Positions 1-7,285 of a DNA stretch of 22,332 nt are shown here, piece after piece. The notes under the pieces are model-generated. The model saw only the letters and a list, made by a program, of their open reading frames with translations. It did no database searches and was not told where the DNA came from. The stretch's first letter is position 1. The number at the start of each line of letters is the position of its first letter. Source of the DNA: CBFDBF01 sp050287725 (GTDB lineage Bacteria > Pseudomonadota > Gammaproteobacteria > Chromatiales > Chromatiaceae); NCBI GenBank assembly GCA_050287725.1, contig JBNKCL010000052.1, forward strand, positions 1 to 22,332. Direction: 5' to 3'. Both the position numbers and the translations under genes were made by a program.

Positions 1-2
1 AC

Positions 3-142
3 AAGCAACCGAAGGTTGCGCAGAACGCCGGAGCGCAGCGTAGGCGGCCCCGAAGGGGTGAGCCGCGAAGCGGCGAATTATCCCTTCGGGCGCGCCAAAC
101 AAACAAAGCCGTACATCTGGACAGATGTGCGGCTTTTTCATT
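3..142 (+). repeat. Hairpin-rich intergenic repeat, copy 1
   Basis: This is the first of two tandem copies. The unit is a chain of small hairpins: GCAACC-GAA-GGTTGC (5-19), a CCCC-GAA-GGGG stem, GCCGC-GAA-GCGGC, an outer pairing of CCCGAAGGG with CCCTTCGGG, and finally a rho-independent-type hairpin. It differs from copy 2 at only a handful of positions plus one 1-nt indel. Several of the differences fall in loops (GAA to GGA twice, GAA to ATA), so the stems appear to be preserved. Nothing suggests that it codes for protein. It may be one member of a dispersed palindromic repeat family, and the array may continue to the left of the window. Confidence 0.85.
105..138 (+). terminator. Rho-independent terminator, repeat copy 1
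   Basis: The sequence AAGCCGTACATCTG pairs with CAGATGTGCGGCTT (about 13 bp closing a small loop, one G-T wobble) and is followed directly by a run of five T. On the minus strand an A-rich/T-rich arrangement also exists, so it could act in both directions. It probably ends transcription coming from the left of the window. Confidence 0.8.
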
Positions 143-158
143 CCGCCCGGGAGGGTGA

Positions 159-177
159 GAACCCCTGAAAGGGGTTC
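159..177. other. Spacer hairpin between repeat copies
   Basis: GAACCCC and GGGGTTC form a perfect 7-bp stem around a TGAAA loop. It lies between the terminator of copy 1 and the start of copy 2 and is probably part of the same repeat unit. Confidence 0.6.
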
Positions 178-180
178 GAC

Positions 181-320
181 CAGCAACCGGAGGTTGCGCA
201 GCACGCCGGAGCGCAGCGCAGGCGCCCCGGAGGGGTGAGCCGCATAGCGGCGAATTATCCCTTCGGGCGCGCCAAACAAACAAAGCCGTACATCTGGACA
301 GATGTGCGGCTTTTTCATTT
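181..320 (+). repeat. Hairpin-rich intergenic repeat, copy 2
   Basis: This second copy starts 178 bp after copy 1 and has the same order of stems. The terminal 70 bp or so, including the terminator, is essentially identical to copy 1. The changes sit mainly in loops and short linkers. The unit is far too long for a CRISPR repeat and lacks unique spacers. Confidence 0.85.
283..315 (+). terminator. Rho-independent terminator, repeat copy 2
   Basis: It has the same stem-loop and T-run as the terminator in copy 1. It insulates the following small gene from upstream transcription. Confidence 0.78.
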
Positions 321-349
321 CCATTCGCCAGAATCCCCTACTTTCGATA

Positions 350-378
350 TTGACTTAGACCAGTTCCATGCGTATAGA
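350..378 (+). promoter_or_regulatory. Candidate sigma70 promoter for the Cys-rich ORF
   Basis: TTGACT (350-355) and TATAGA (373-378) are separated by exactly 17 bp. A transcript would start near 385. That excludes the ATG at 368 and supports the in-frame ATG at 416 as the real start. The promoter sits directly after the copy 2 terminator. Confidence 0.5.
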
Positions 379-415
379 GTGGTTATTATGTAGTCATCAT
401 TACAACAAGCAGGAA

Positions 416-661
416 ATGGAATCCTATCCATCTTTTGAGTTAAGCGAAAAAACCATTGCCAAAACGGACAAATGTCCCGAGAAACGCTGCCTACACGATC
501 CGCAGTACGAACTTTGCAGGGTGGAACAGCACGTGAACGGTGAGGTAGTGTTTATTCGCCCCTGTCAGCAGTGCCGTTGCGACTATAAGGTCAATTTCGG
601 CAGCGGCTACATTTGCACCTGCCCGATCCGGATCGAGATCTTTAACCGTTATGACCGATAG
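416..661 (+). CDS. Small cysteine-rich protein, unknown function
   Basis: This 81-residue protein was not recognised as a named family. It has eight cysteines, at about residues 20, 25, 34, 50, 53, 55, 67 and 69, arranged as CPEKRC, a lone Cys, CQQCRC and CTC. This suggests a metal-binding (zinc or Fe-S) or disulfide-rich fold. There is no signal peptide or membrane segment, so a cytoplasmic metal-binding role is more likely than a secreted one; this is inference. The ATG at 416 is preferred over the in-frame ATG at 368 because a good promoter has its -10 box at 373-378. An AGGA lies only 2 nt before the ATG, so the ribosome site is weak. The gene converges on galE. The intervening 163 bp hold only weak stems (661-678 and 680-700) and no T-run. 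Confidence 0.55.
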   Translation: MESYPSFELSEKTIAKTDKCPEKRCLHDPQYELCRVEQHVNGEVVFIRPCQQCRCDYKVNFGSGYICTCPIRIEIFNRYDR

Positions 662-824
662 GGAGACTCCGATCTCCCCCGGCGTTTCCTGACAGCGCCG
701 CCGCTACTTCACGCAAAACCAGATCGCGCTGTCTTTCCCACCGACACCCGGGACATGCTGCGGATAGTCGCTGCGCTCCGAACAATCCCGTTCGTCGCGG
801 ACCCTCCGTAAAAATCCGGGGATG

Positions 825-1829
825 CTATTTTGCGCCGATCGTCTGGAACTTCCAGGCGCTTGCACACATCTCTTCCAACGTTCGTCCGGCCCGCCAATTC
901 AACGCAACCGCCGCCTTGTCGGCACTGGCGTAGCAGGTTGCAACGTCGCCCTCCCGCCGAGGGGCAAATGTATACGGAACACTCCGCCCGCTCGCGGCCT
1001 CAAACGCCCGCACCATCTGCAACACACTGTAGCCCCGTCCGGCACCGAGATTGTAGATCCTGAATGGGTCAGAACCCTCGAACAGATGCGCAAGCGCTGA
1101 CAAATGACCTTCTACGAGGTCCATCACGTGAATGTAATCCCTCACCCCGGTTCCGTCGGGTGTATCGTAATCGTCGCCAAATATGTGTAGCTGCGGCAAC
1201 TTACCTGCCGCAACGCGGGCGATGGAAGGCAGGAGGTTGGTGACACTATCTTCCGGGTCCTCTCCGATGCGTCCGCTTTCGTGGGCGCCGATCGGATTGA
1301 AGTAGCGCAGGGAGATGATGCGCCAGGCCGGATCAGCCTTAACCAAATCGGATAGCATCTCCTCAATGTGCAGCTTGGTGCGACCATACGGATTGGTGGC
1401 TCCGAGCGGATGCTGCTCATCGACGGGCAGATAGCGGGGATTTCCATAAACCGTAGCACTGCTGCTGAATATGAGCGCCTTGATGTTGCAAGCGACCATT
1501 GCGCGCAACAATCCGGTTGTCCCGCAGATATTGTTGTCATAGTACTCGAGAGGTTTTTCGACAGACTCGCCCACCGCCTTGAAGCCGGCGAAATGGATGA
1601 CGGCGTCAATCTCGTGGTTTTGCAAAACGCCGGCGACTTTTTCCGAATCGCGGATGTCCGCCTGAACAAACGGCAGCGCCTGCCCGGTAATCTCCCGCAG
1701 GGTGGCGACGACATCCGCACGACTGTTGCTGAAGTTATCGTACAGGACGACCCGGTGCCCGGCCGCGGCAAGAACCACCGCCGCGTGACTGCCGATATAA
1801 CCGGTGCCGCCAGTCAACAGAATGTTCAT
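825..1829 (-). CDS. galE: UDP-glucose 4-epimerase GalE
   Basis: It interconverts UDP-glucose and UDP-galactose, supplying UDP-galactose for surface polysaccharide; it is a cytoplasmic NAD-dependent extended SDR enzyme. The 334-residue length is usual for the family. The N-terminal nucleotide-binding motif GGTGYIG is at residues 7-13. The catalytic region FSSSATVYG puts Ser124 in the expected place, and the Tyr148-x3-Lys152 pair lies in NPYGRTK. The NNICGTTGLLRAM helix and the RYFNPIGAHESG segment are also typical of GalE. A GGGAGAG ribosome site precedes the ATG. It is the last gene of the minus-strand polysaccharide run, 82 bp after the glycosyltransferase, and probably supplies a precursor for that synthase (inference from neighbours). 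Confidence 0.95.
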   Translation of the reverse strand: MNILLTGGTGYIGSHAAVVLAAAGHRVVLYDNFSNSRADVVATLREITGQALPFVQADIRDSEKVAGVLQNHEIDAVIHFAGFKAVGESVEKPLEYYDNNICGTTGLLRAMVACNIKALIFSSSATVYGNPRYLPVDEQHPLGATNPYGRTKLHIEEMLSDLVKADPAWRIISLRYFNPIGAHESGRIGEDPEDSVTNLLPSIARVAAGKLPQLHIFGDDYDTPDGTGVRDYIHVMDLVEGHLSALAHLFEGSDPFRIYNLGAGRGYSVLQMVRAFEAASGRSVPYTFAPRREGDVATCYASADKAAVALNWRAGRTLEEMCASAWKFQTIGAK

Positions 1830-1911
1830 CGCTCTCCCTTGCCGGAATGACTCGCATTCATGTTGCGACTATTCATTGACCTGAGCAGAACATAACGCCA
1901 CCGCCCGAGGC

Positions 1912-3318
1912 TCAGGCATCTTCCTGAAACCCGAGCCTTTCCTGTTTCCCAAAATCGGTGCGATGCCGGACCACGAGGTCGAAGGTACCGGCCACCCGCC
2001 ACAGCAGATGCATCTGGTGGTAACCAAAGTTTTCCAGCAGTCCCGCCAGTAACAGCCGTATAAGGTCCTTGGTTCTTACCTGACGCAGACGGGTACGCTC
2101 TTCCAGCAGCACGGCGCCCAGGGAAAGAAAGGTACCGAGGATCACGGCAAACACGAGAAAGAAAGCAAGCTCCTTCAGGGTGGCGATGCCCAGGTAATAG
2201 ACGACCGGTATCAGAATCCAGCTCAACCCCTCGACCAGACCCGAGAATCCTTCAAACAGGAGGAAAAACGGCATCCCGAACATACCGGTCATACCGTAGC
2301 GCGGATTGAAGGTCATGCGCCAGTTACGGAACAGGGACTGGAGCACACCGCGCTGCCAACGGTTGCGCTGGGAGGCGTGGATGCCGATCCGCTCCGGCAC
2401 CTCCGAATAACACACGGGATCCGGCACGTAGGCAATCTTCAGGGGGCCGCGCGCATCCTTATGCTCCCAGGCGTAACGATTGAGAGCGACGGTAACCTCG
2501 AAATCATCGGTAATGGCTTTGGTATCCATACCGCCGATCGCGAGAAGCACCTCCCGCCTTACCATGGTAAAAGCACCCGCCATGCAGAGCATGCTCCGCA
2601 ACCGGGACAGCCCCAAGCGCGACCATTGGAAAGAGCGCAGATACTCGACCACCTGAAACAGGGGAAGCCAACGCCGCGGCAACCCATATTCAAGGATACG
2701 ACCGCCCTCAATCTTCAGACCGTTCGAGGGCCGCACGATGCCCGCTGCGGCGATGGTACGGGAATCCGACAGGAAGGGGCGTGCCATGCGGATCAGAGCG
2801 TCGTTCTCCAGAATGCAATCGGCATCGATCATAAGAATCAGGGGATAACGCGCCAGGTCGATGCCCGCATTGATGGAGTCGGCTCGTTTGCCGTTTTCCT
2901 TATCCACCACGATCAGGTTCGGATATTCCCGGGATTCATAGATACCCCGAACCGGCTTTGTCTCGAAGTTTTTCCTGAAGACCTTGTCGATACGGCGCAG
3001 CTTAAAACGCTCGATCATAATATCCAGGGTGCGATCGCCCGACCCGTCATTCACCACGATCACTTCGAACTCCGGATATCGCAATTGGAGCGTACCCAGA
3101 ACCGTCTGTTCGATCATCAACTCCTCGTTAAAAGCCGGTATCACGATAGAAACCGGCAGGGTCAGCGGGGATTCGCTGATACGCTGAAACTCACCGAAAT
3201 TAATACCCTGGTGATAGCGACGATGCAGGGTCGCACCTAACAACATCAGAAACAGGTAGCTGCCGTGGAGCGCGATGTAATAAATAAAGATAAACTTAAT
3301 CAACAGTTCGATGGTCAC
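1912..3318 (-). CDS. Family 2 processive glycosyltransferase
   Basis: This is a membrane-bound GT2 polysaccharide synthase of 468 residues, PgaC/BcsA/HasA-like. An N-terminal membrane segment (about 8-30) is followed by the GT-A core: SIVIPAFNE (57-65), NDGS with Asp91, the metal-binding DAD at 165-167, TDD at 270-272 as the acceptor-site acid, and QRNRW at 317-321, the QxxRW motif of processive enzymes. Several hydrophobic segments follow (about 345-415). The expected reaction is polymerisation of a nucleotide sugar and translocation across the inner membrane. The sugar cannot be read from sequence; no PilZ domain was seen. The start is GTG, overlapping the upstream stop as GTGA, so translation is probably coupled to the HEAT-repeat gene. 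Confidence 0.9.
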   Translation of the reverse strand: MTIELLIKFIFIYYIALHGSYLFLMLLGATLHRRYHQGINFGEFQRISESPLTLPVSIVIPAFNEELMIEQTVLGTLQLRYPEFEVIVVNDGSGDRTLDIMIERFKLRRIDKVFRKNFETKPVRGIYESREYPNLIVVDKENGKRADSINAGIDLARYPLILMIDADCILENDALIRMARPFLSDSRTIAAAGIVRPSNGLKIEGGRILEYGLPRRWLPLFQVVEYLRSFQWSRLGLSRLRSMLCMAGAFTMVRREVLLAIGGMDTKAITDDFEVTVALNRYAWEHKDARGPLKIAYVPDPVCYSEVPERIGIHASQRNRWQRGVLQSLFRNWRMTFNPRYGMTGMFGMPFFLLFEGFSGLVEGLSWILIPVVYYLGIATLKELAFFLVFAVILGTFLSLGAVLLEERTRLRQVRTKDLIRLLLAGLLENFGYHQMHLLWRVAGTFDLVVRHRTDFGKQERLGFQEDA

Positions 3319-4388
3319 GACTCCGCTCCCTGTTCCGCGACGAAAAGCCCATGCTCCTCAAGGACCTGGCGGCTGATCTCACAGGCAAATTGATCCTCGC
3401 CGCCGAACATGGAACGAAGCGCCTCAACCCCTTTGGAACCCAGCCGGTAAAGCCCGTCGGCCGAATTGAAACGGACCCACCAGGCGGGGTCGGACAACCC
3501 TTTGGTCAAACGGGGAACAACCGTCATATCGTTTAACCGGCCAAGCGCCTGTGCGGCGGCGGAGCGGACCTCCCAAATCTCATCGTCCATGGCAGACATC
3601 AGCGCAGCAATCGCCTCGGCCGCACCCATTTCACCCAGAGCCTTCGCACTCTGAATGCGTATCTCGGGATCGGCATGACCGAGATGACGAAGCAGCACCG
3701 GCACGGCCTCCGTTGCCTTCAATATTCCCAGACCTTTTATTGCGATCGCACACCCGGCATCCGTGATGTCCGGACTGTCCAGATAGGCCAGGAGAGGCGC
3801 CACCGCCGCCGCGCCCATCTCGGCGAGGCTCTCCGCCACTCGCTGCATGGGCCATTGGGCAGGTAAAGAGAGTTCCTGCAGGATAGGCACCACCGCTTCA
3901 GCGGCCTGGAGCTTGGCGAGCGAGTGTGCCGCCGCCATACGGACATCCAGCATTTCATCCTGCAAGGCGGCAACCAGCGGTTCCACCGGTTCCCGCGAAC
4001 CCAGATAGCCCAAACGGGTCACCGCCTGGAGACGCACCGCCCAGGATCGGTCGGTTAACGCCGCCAACTCTTTCTGCACCAGCCCCATGGCTTGAGCGAG
4101 TTGCTGAAGCGGCGGCCGCGCTTTGAGATCGCTGTCGCCGATGGTTTGCAACAGCACACCCTCTACGATATCCGCCTCCTGCTCACGCAGTTTCTCAAGC
4201 GTAGTTTCCTGATCCGCGCTCCCCCCCAGAAAAGCAAGCAAAGTCCGCTGCGCCTGCTCTCTCTTGATATGAATCTCCTTCTCTTTTACCTCGGAACGCG
4301 CGTGCGCTATGACGGCCAGCGCCGACAACATTAATATTGCAAGCGTCAGGTAAACGGCGAGATAGACGAGGATATCAAACAGTCCCAT
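3315..4388 (-). CDS. Membrane-anchored HEAT-repeat protein
   Basis: This 357-residue protein has one N-terminal transmembrane helix (about 7-29), a charged stretch (33-50) and then a long alpha-solenoid. About six or seven HEAT/PBS-lyase-like repeats are visible from residue 110 to 335, for example WAVRLQAVTRLGYLGS, LDVRMAAAHSLAKL, PEIRIQSAKALGEMG, WEVRSAAAQALGRL and WWVRFNSADGLYRLG. Solenoids of this kind usually act as protein-protein scaffolds; no catalytic motif was seen. The gene lies 2 nt after the exporter stop, with GAGG placed well for its ATG, and overlaps the synthase start. The tight coupling suggests that it scaffolds the synthase or links it to the envelope exporter (inference). 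It could stand in for the c-di-GMP-binding co-polymerase of other synthase systems. Confidence 0.85.
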   Translation of the reverse strand: MGLFDILVYLAVYLTLAILMLSALAVIAHARSEVKEKEIHIKREQAQRTLLAFLGGSADQETTLEKLREQEADIVEGVLLQTIGDSDLKARPPLQQLAQAMGLVQKELAALTDRSWAVRLQAVTRLGYLGSREPVEPLVAALQDEMLDVRMAAAHSLAKLQAAEAVVPILQELSLPAQWPMQRVAESLAEMGAAAVAPLLAYLDSPDITDAGCAIAIKGLGILKATEAVPVLLRHLGHADPEIRIQSAKALGEMGAAEAIAALMSAMDDEIWEVRSAAAQALGRLNDMTVVPRLTKGLSDPAWWVRFNSADGLYRLGSKGVEALRSMFGGEDQFACEISRQVLEEHGLFVAEQGAES

Positions 4389-4390
4389 AG

Positions 4391-5761
4391 TCAGAACCTC
4401 GTGGAAAATCCTATATTCAAACTATCACGCGTATAGACACCCTTGCGCAATTCGTGCTCTATCCCTCCGAAAACCTTGGTGTCCCGAGTGACGGGCCAAC
4501 CCGCATACAGATAGAAAGTATTGGCCTTGGTAAGGATGGTGGTCGATCCGCCGGTCGCACGTTCCGGATCCGAACCATGCGAGGCACCGATACGCAGATC
4601 ACCATCCGCAGGCAGACCGAGGGTGAGCAGGAGTGAGTAGTAGTGAAAATCGGTATCGCCGAATGCCCGGCCGTAGGAGTAACGACCGGTGAGATAATTA
4701 CGATCATCGAACCACAAGACAGCACCTGGGGTGTACACGTCGATGTCGCCGAAAGAGTAGTTCAACCGCTTATAGTCAAACAGCAATGAAACCGGTTGGG
4801 CCGCCCGCCAATCCAGGCCGACGCTATATGCCTGGTCGGGAGAGAAGTCGGCGCCGGGGGTGAACGTTGCCTCGCCATGGATCTCCAGGTCTTTATTGGC
4901 GAAATGCGAGAAGCGCAACGAATAGAGAATATCGTCCTGATCGGACCGGTTGCGGTAGGTAGCACCGCCGCCGATCCAGGTATCCGCTGTAACCTGGTAG
5001 TCCAGATTCACCGTAACCTCGTGCCAATCCCCATAGCCATGATCCAGACTGCTCCAGGTGTACCAGGAGGTAAGCCGCCAAGGCTCATCGGGTTGGATGG
5101 CCTGGAGGGCGACACTCGGTTCCCCGCTGCCCGGCAGCGAATCCTGGGCTCGGTTGTAATACTCCTCCGCCTGTCGCCACTCTCTTTCCTGCGCCTTCAA
5201 CCTCCCCATCCCCATGAGGGCATCGTAATCGTCGGGGTTCCTGGCCAGATTGGCCCGGTAGAGCGCGCTCGCCTCCTGGTCCTTACCCTGTTGCGAATAG
5301 ATGTCCGCAAGACCGTTTCCGGCGCCCGCATTTTCCGGATCCTGAGCAAGAATTGCCCGATATTCCGCTTCCGCCCGACTGTCCCCCTCCTTGCGCCAGA
5401 GCAGCGCCTGCGCCAACCGCGCATCCACCTGAGCAGGGTACTGCGTGCGAATCGGAGCAAGCGTCTGTTGCGCCTCAGCGAGTCTTCCGTCCTGAATCAG
5501 CGCCCAAACCAGTTCCAGACTTGCATCCACGTCTTGCGGAGTCTTGCGCAATTGCTCCTGCAGGATCTCGATGGCCTGATCCGGATGACCCGAATGACGC
5601 AAATCCCTCGCCTGTTGCAAAACGTCCATTGAAGTACCGGGATCGGCACCGGCAGCTATGGAACATGCGGCCAGTATCAGCAGAGCCGGCAGCCGACACA
5701 ACGAGGAACAACAGTACCGGCCCCGTTTCAATCGATATTGTCGTTGCACCGTATCTGTCAT
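4391..5761 (-). CDS. TPR plus YaiO-like outer-membrane beta-barrel protein
   Basis: This 456-residue protein has an export signal (hydrophobic about 24-38). LILAAC at 28-33 resembles a lipobox, so either lipidation at Cys33 or cleavage after AGA is possible. About five TPR units follow between residues 45 and 214, for example GNGLADIYSQQGKDQEASALYRANLARNP. The C-terminal part (about 228-456) is rich in alternating aromatic beta strands and ends in Phe (GFSTRF), the usual BAM signal of outer-membrane barrels. The order of TPRs then barrel matches YaiO-like proteins and the logic of PgaA and BcsC exporters. It is the likely outer-membrane conduit for the polymer (inference). AAGGGAA precedes the ATG. 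The HEAT gene follows after 2 nt. Confidence 0.85.
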   Translation of the reverse strand: MTDTVQRQYRLKRGRYCCSSLCRLPALLILAACSIAAGADPGTSMDVLQQARDLRHSGHPDQAIEILQEQLRKTPQDVDASLELVWALIQDGRLAEAQQTLAPIRTQYPAQVDARLAQALLWRKEGDSRAEAEYRAILAQDPENAGAGNGLADIYSQQGKDQEASALYRANLARNPDDYDALMGMGRLKAQEREWRQAEEYYNRAQDSLPGSGEPSVALQAIQPDEPWRLTSWYTWSSLDHGYGDWHEVTVNLDYQVTADTWIGGGATYRNRSDQDDILYSLRFSHFANKDLEIHGEATFTPGADFSPDQAYSVGLDWRAAQPVSLLFDYKRLNYSFGDIDVYTPGAVLWFDDRNYLTGRYSYGRAFGDTDFHYYSLLLTLGLPADGDLRIGASHGSDPERATGGSTTILTKANTFYLYAGWPVTRDTKVFGGIEHELRKGVYTRDSLNIGFSTRF

Positions 5762-5863
5762 GGATATTCCCTTGAGGTTTGAATACCGTTCTGCTCCTGA
5801 AGCGTATCCTGCATGCCAGGCGCGACAGAGTGGCCGGGGTGGAAATCGAGGGTCATATCCATA

Positions 5864-6874
5864 TTACCCCAGACCCGCTTTACCGCTGTTTGAAGAAGCC
5901 GCCGCCAAACGATGTCGCTCCTTCTCCAGCAGATCATCGATGGTCTGCTCCAGGCTCCATTTCGGCTCATAGCCGGTGTAGCTGCGCAACTTGTCCAGTA
6001 CCGGACGCCGATGGCGGATATCCTCAAACTCCTCGCCATAGGCCTCACTATAGCTGATATGCCGGATGGCCGAATTACTGCCCGCACGCGTGCGAACAAG
6101 TTCCGCCAGCGCGTTGATACTGATTTCGCGCTCACTCCCGACGTTTACCACCTCCCCGGCGGCCGCAGCATTCCAGGCGAGCCGGTCCAGCGCCACTACG
6201 GTATCGCGCACGTCGCAAAAGGAGCGTGTCTGTTCGCCATCACCGTATATCGTAATGTCCTCGCCGCGCACCGCCTGGCGAATAAAGCGCGGCACCACCA
6301 TCCCGTAATGACCCACCTGGCGCGGCCCGATGGTGTTAAACAGACGCACGGTACGCACATCCATGTCCTTGCCGCGATGATAGGCGAAACCCAGATATTC
6401 ATCGGCCAGTTTGGTCAACGCATAGGACCAGCGCAGGCGACCGCCGGATGCGAACACCAGCTGATCGTTTTCATCGTAGGGCGTTTGTGTGTTGAAACCA
6501 TAGACCTCGGAACTGGATGCCAGAAGCACTTGCGGCGACCAGATATCCTCATGCACCGCTCTTAGCACTCGTTCCGTCCCGGCCATGTTGATACTCATTA
6601 CCCGCACCGGGTCCTCCAGCACCCGCTGTACGCCGACTACGGCGGCCAGATGGTAGATACGGTCTGCCCAGGAAACTGCCGTCTGCAGGCCCTGCCAGTC
6701 AAGGATATCCTCGGTATCGAGGTTGAATGCGGGATGCTCGAGAAAGGATTGCAGATTATCCAGCGAACCGGTGCTCAAATTATCGAGCACATGTACCTGG
6801 TCCCCTTTTTCAAGGTGGTATTCGGTAAGGTGAGAACCGATGAATCCCGCACCGCCGGTAATCAAAACATGCAT
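5864..6874 (-). CDS. NAD-dependent nucleotide-sugar epimerase/decarboxylase
   Basis: This cytoplasmic extended SDR enzyme acts on nucleotide sugars. The 336 residues contain GGAGFIG (7-13), the SSSEVYG segment (120-126) with the acidic residue typical of decarboxylase/dehydratase types, and the Tyr151-x3-Lys155 catalytic pair (YALTK). RLFNTIGPRQ and GDGEQTRSFCDVRD are characteristic of the UDP-glucuronate decarboxylase-like branch, but a 4-epimerase role cannot be excluded. The ATG at 6874 is chosen because AGGAGAGA lies 6 nt upstream; a TTG directly before it could add one residue. It is the first gene of the polysaccharide run and is 102 bp from the exporter gene with no terminator seen between, so it probably makes the activated sugar for the synthase. 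Confidence 0.85.
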   Translation of the reverse strand: MHVLITGGAGFIGSHLTEYHLEKGDQVHVLDNLSTGSLDNLQSFLEHPAFNLDTEDILDWQGLQTAVSWADRIYHLAAVVGVQRVLEDPVRVMSINMAGTERVLRAVHEDIWSPQVLLASSSEVYGFNTQTPYDENDQLVFASGGRLRWSYALTKLADEYLGFAYHRGKDMDVRTVRLFNTIGPRQVGHYGMVVPRFIRQAVRGEDITIYGDGEQTRSFCDVRDTVVALDRLAWNAAAAGEVVNVGSEREISINALAELVRTRAGSNSAIRHISYSEAYGEEFEDIRHRRPVLDKLRSYTGYEPKWSLEQTIDDLLEKERHRLAAASSNSGKAGLG

Positions 6875-7285
6875 CAAGGATCTCTCCTGAAGCAGGCGGG
6901 ATGAAGAAAAAACTGAAAACAGTCCCTACGATAACGCGAAAAACGGCGCTACTCGTAACCTTTCATTAACGATTGCGCGCGCAACATGCTCCCTTTTGCG
7001 CACAGGCCGTCTCGTCCCCCCCTTTGCGAAACAGCCTCTTCCTGAATAGGATTGGCCATTTTTCACTATTTTTCAAGCTGTTTTACGCTATTTCTTATGT
7101 GGTTTTTAAAGTACCGCCGCCTGAAACAACGTCGCGCCGCGCCATGAGGAGCCGAACGCAGTCACAAAAATGGCGACACTTCCCTGTGTGTCACACCCAG
7201 GCCGGTTGTCAGGGGGATAGAATCACAACCGGCCTGCAATCGCTTCAGCGACAGGATCACCCGGGCGGATCCGGGCGCCCTTCCG
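6875..7285. other. Intergenic region upstream of the polysaccharide genes
   Basis: These 411 bp contain no convincing gene. The promoter of the minus-strand polysaccharide genes should lie here. The region is AT-rich around 7060-7110, but no clear -35/-10 pair stands out. A 12-bp perfect palindrome, TTGCGCGCGCAA, lies at 6973-6984 and a strong hairpin at 7199-7235. An ATGAAG/CTGAAA pair at 6901-6918 resembles the regulator sites found elsewhere but has 12-bp spacing. Confidence 0.5.
7199..7235 (-). terminator. Long hairpin after the EF-hand gene
   Basis: AGGCCGGTTGT and ACAACCGGCCT form a perfect 11-bp stem with a 15-nt loop, about 50 bp downstream of the EF-hand stop. There is no T-run on either side, so it is not a canonical intrinsic terminator. 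It may protect a 3' end or act with Rho. Confidence 0.4.

Noticed and set aside
1..320. CRISPR-like array
   Set aside because: There are only two copies of a roughly 140-bp structured unit, with no short repeats, unique spacers or cas genes.
2377..3240. Plus-strand open frame opposite the glycosyltransferase
   Set aside because: It is antisense to a GT2 with all catalytic motifs and has low-complexity composition and no domain.
4796..5632. Plus-strand open frame opposite the TPR-barrel gene
   Set aside because: It is antisense to a protein with clear TPRs and a barrel ending in Phe; no independent support.
6901..6918. Fourth possible direct-repeat site before the polysaccharide genes
   Set aside because: ATGAAG and CTGAAA are 12 bp apart instead of 11, lie in an A-rich tract about 30 bp from the start codon, and no -10 box follows at the right distance.
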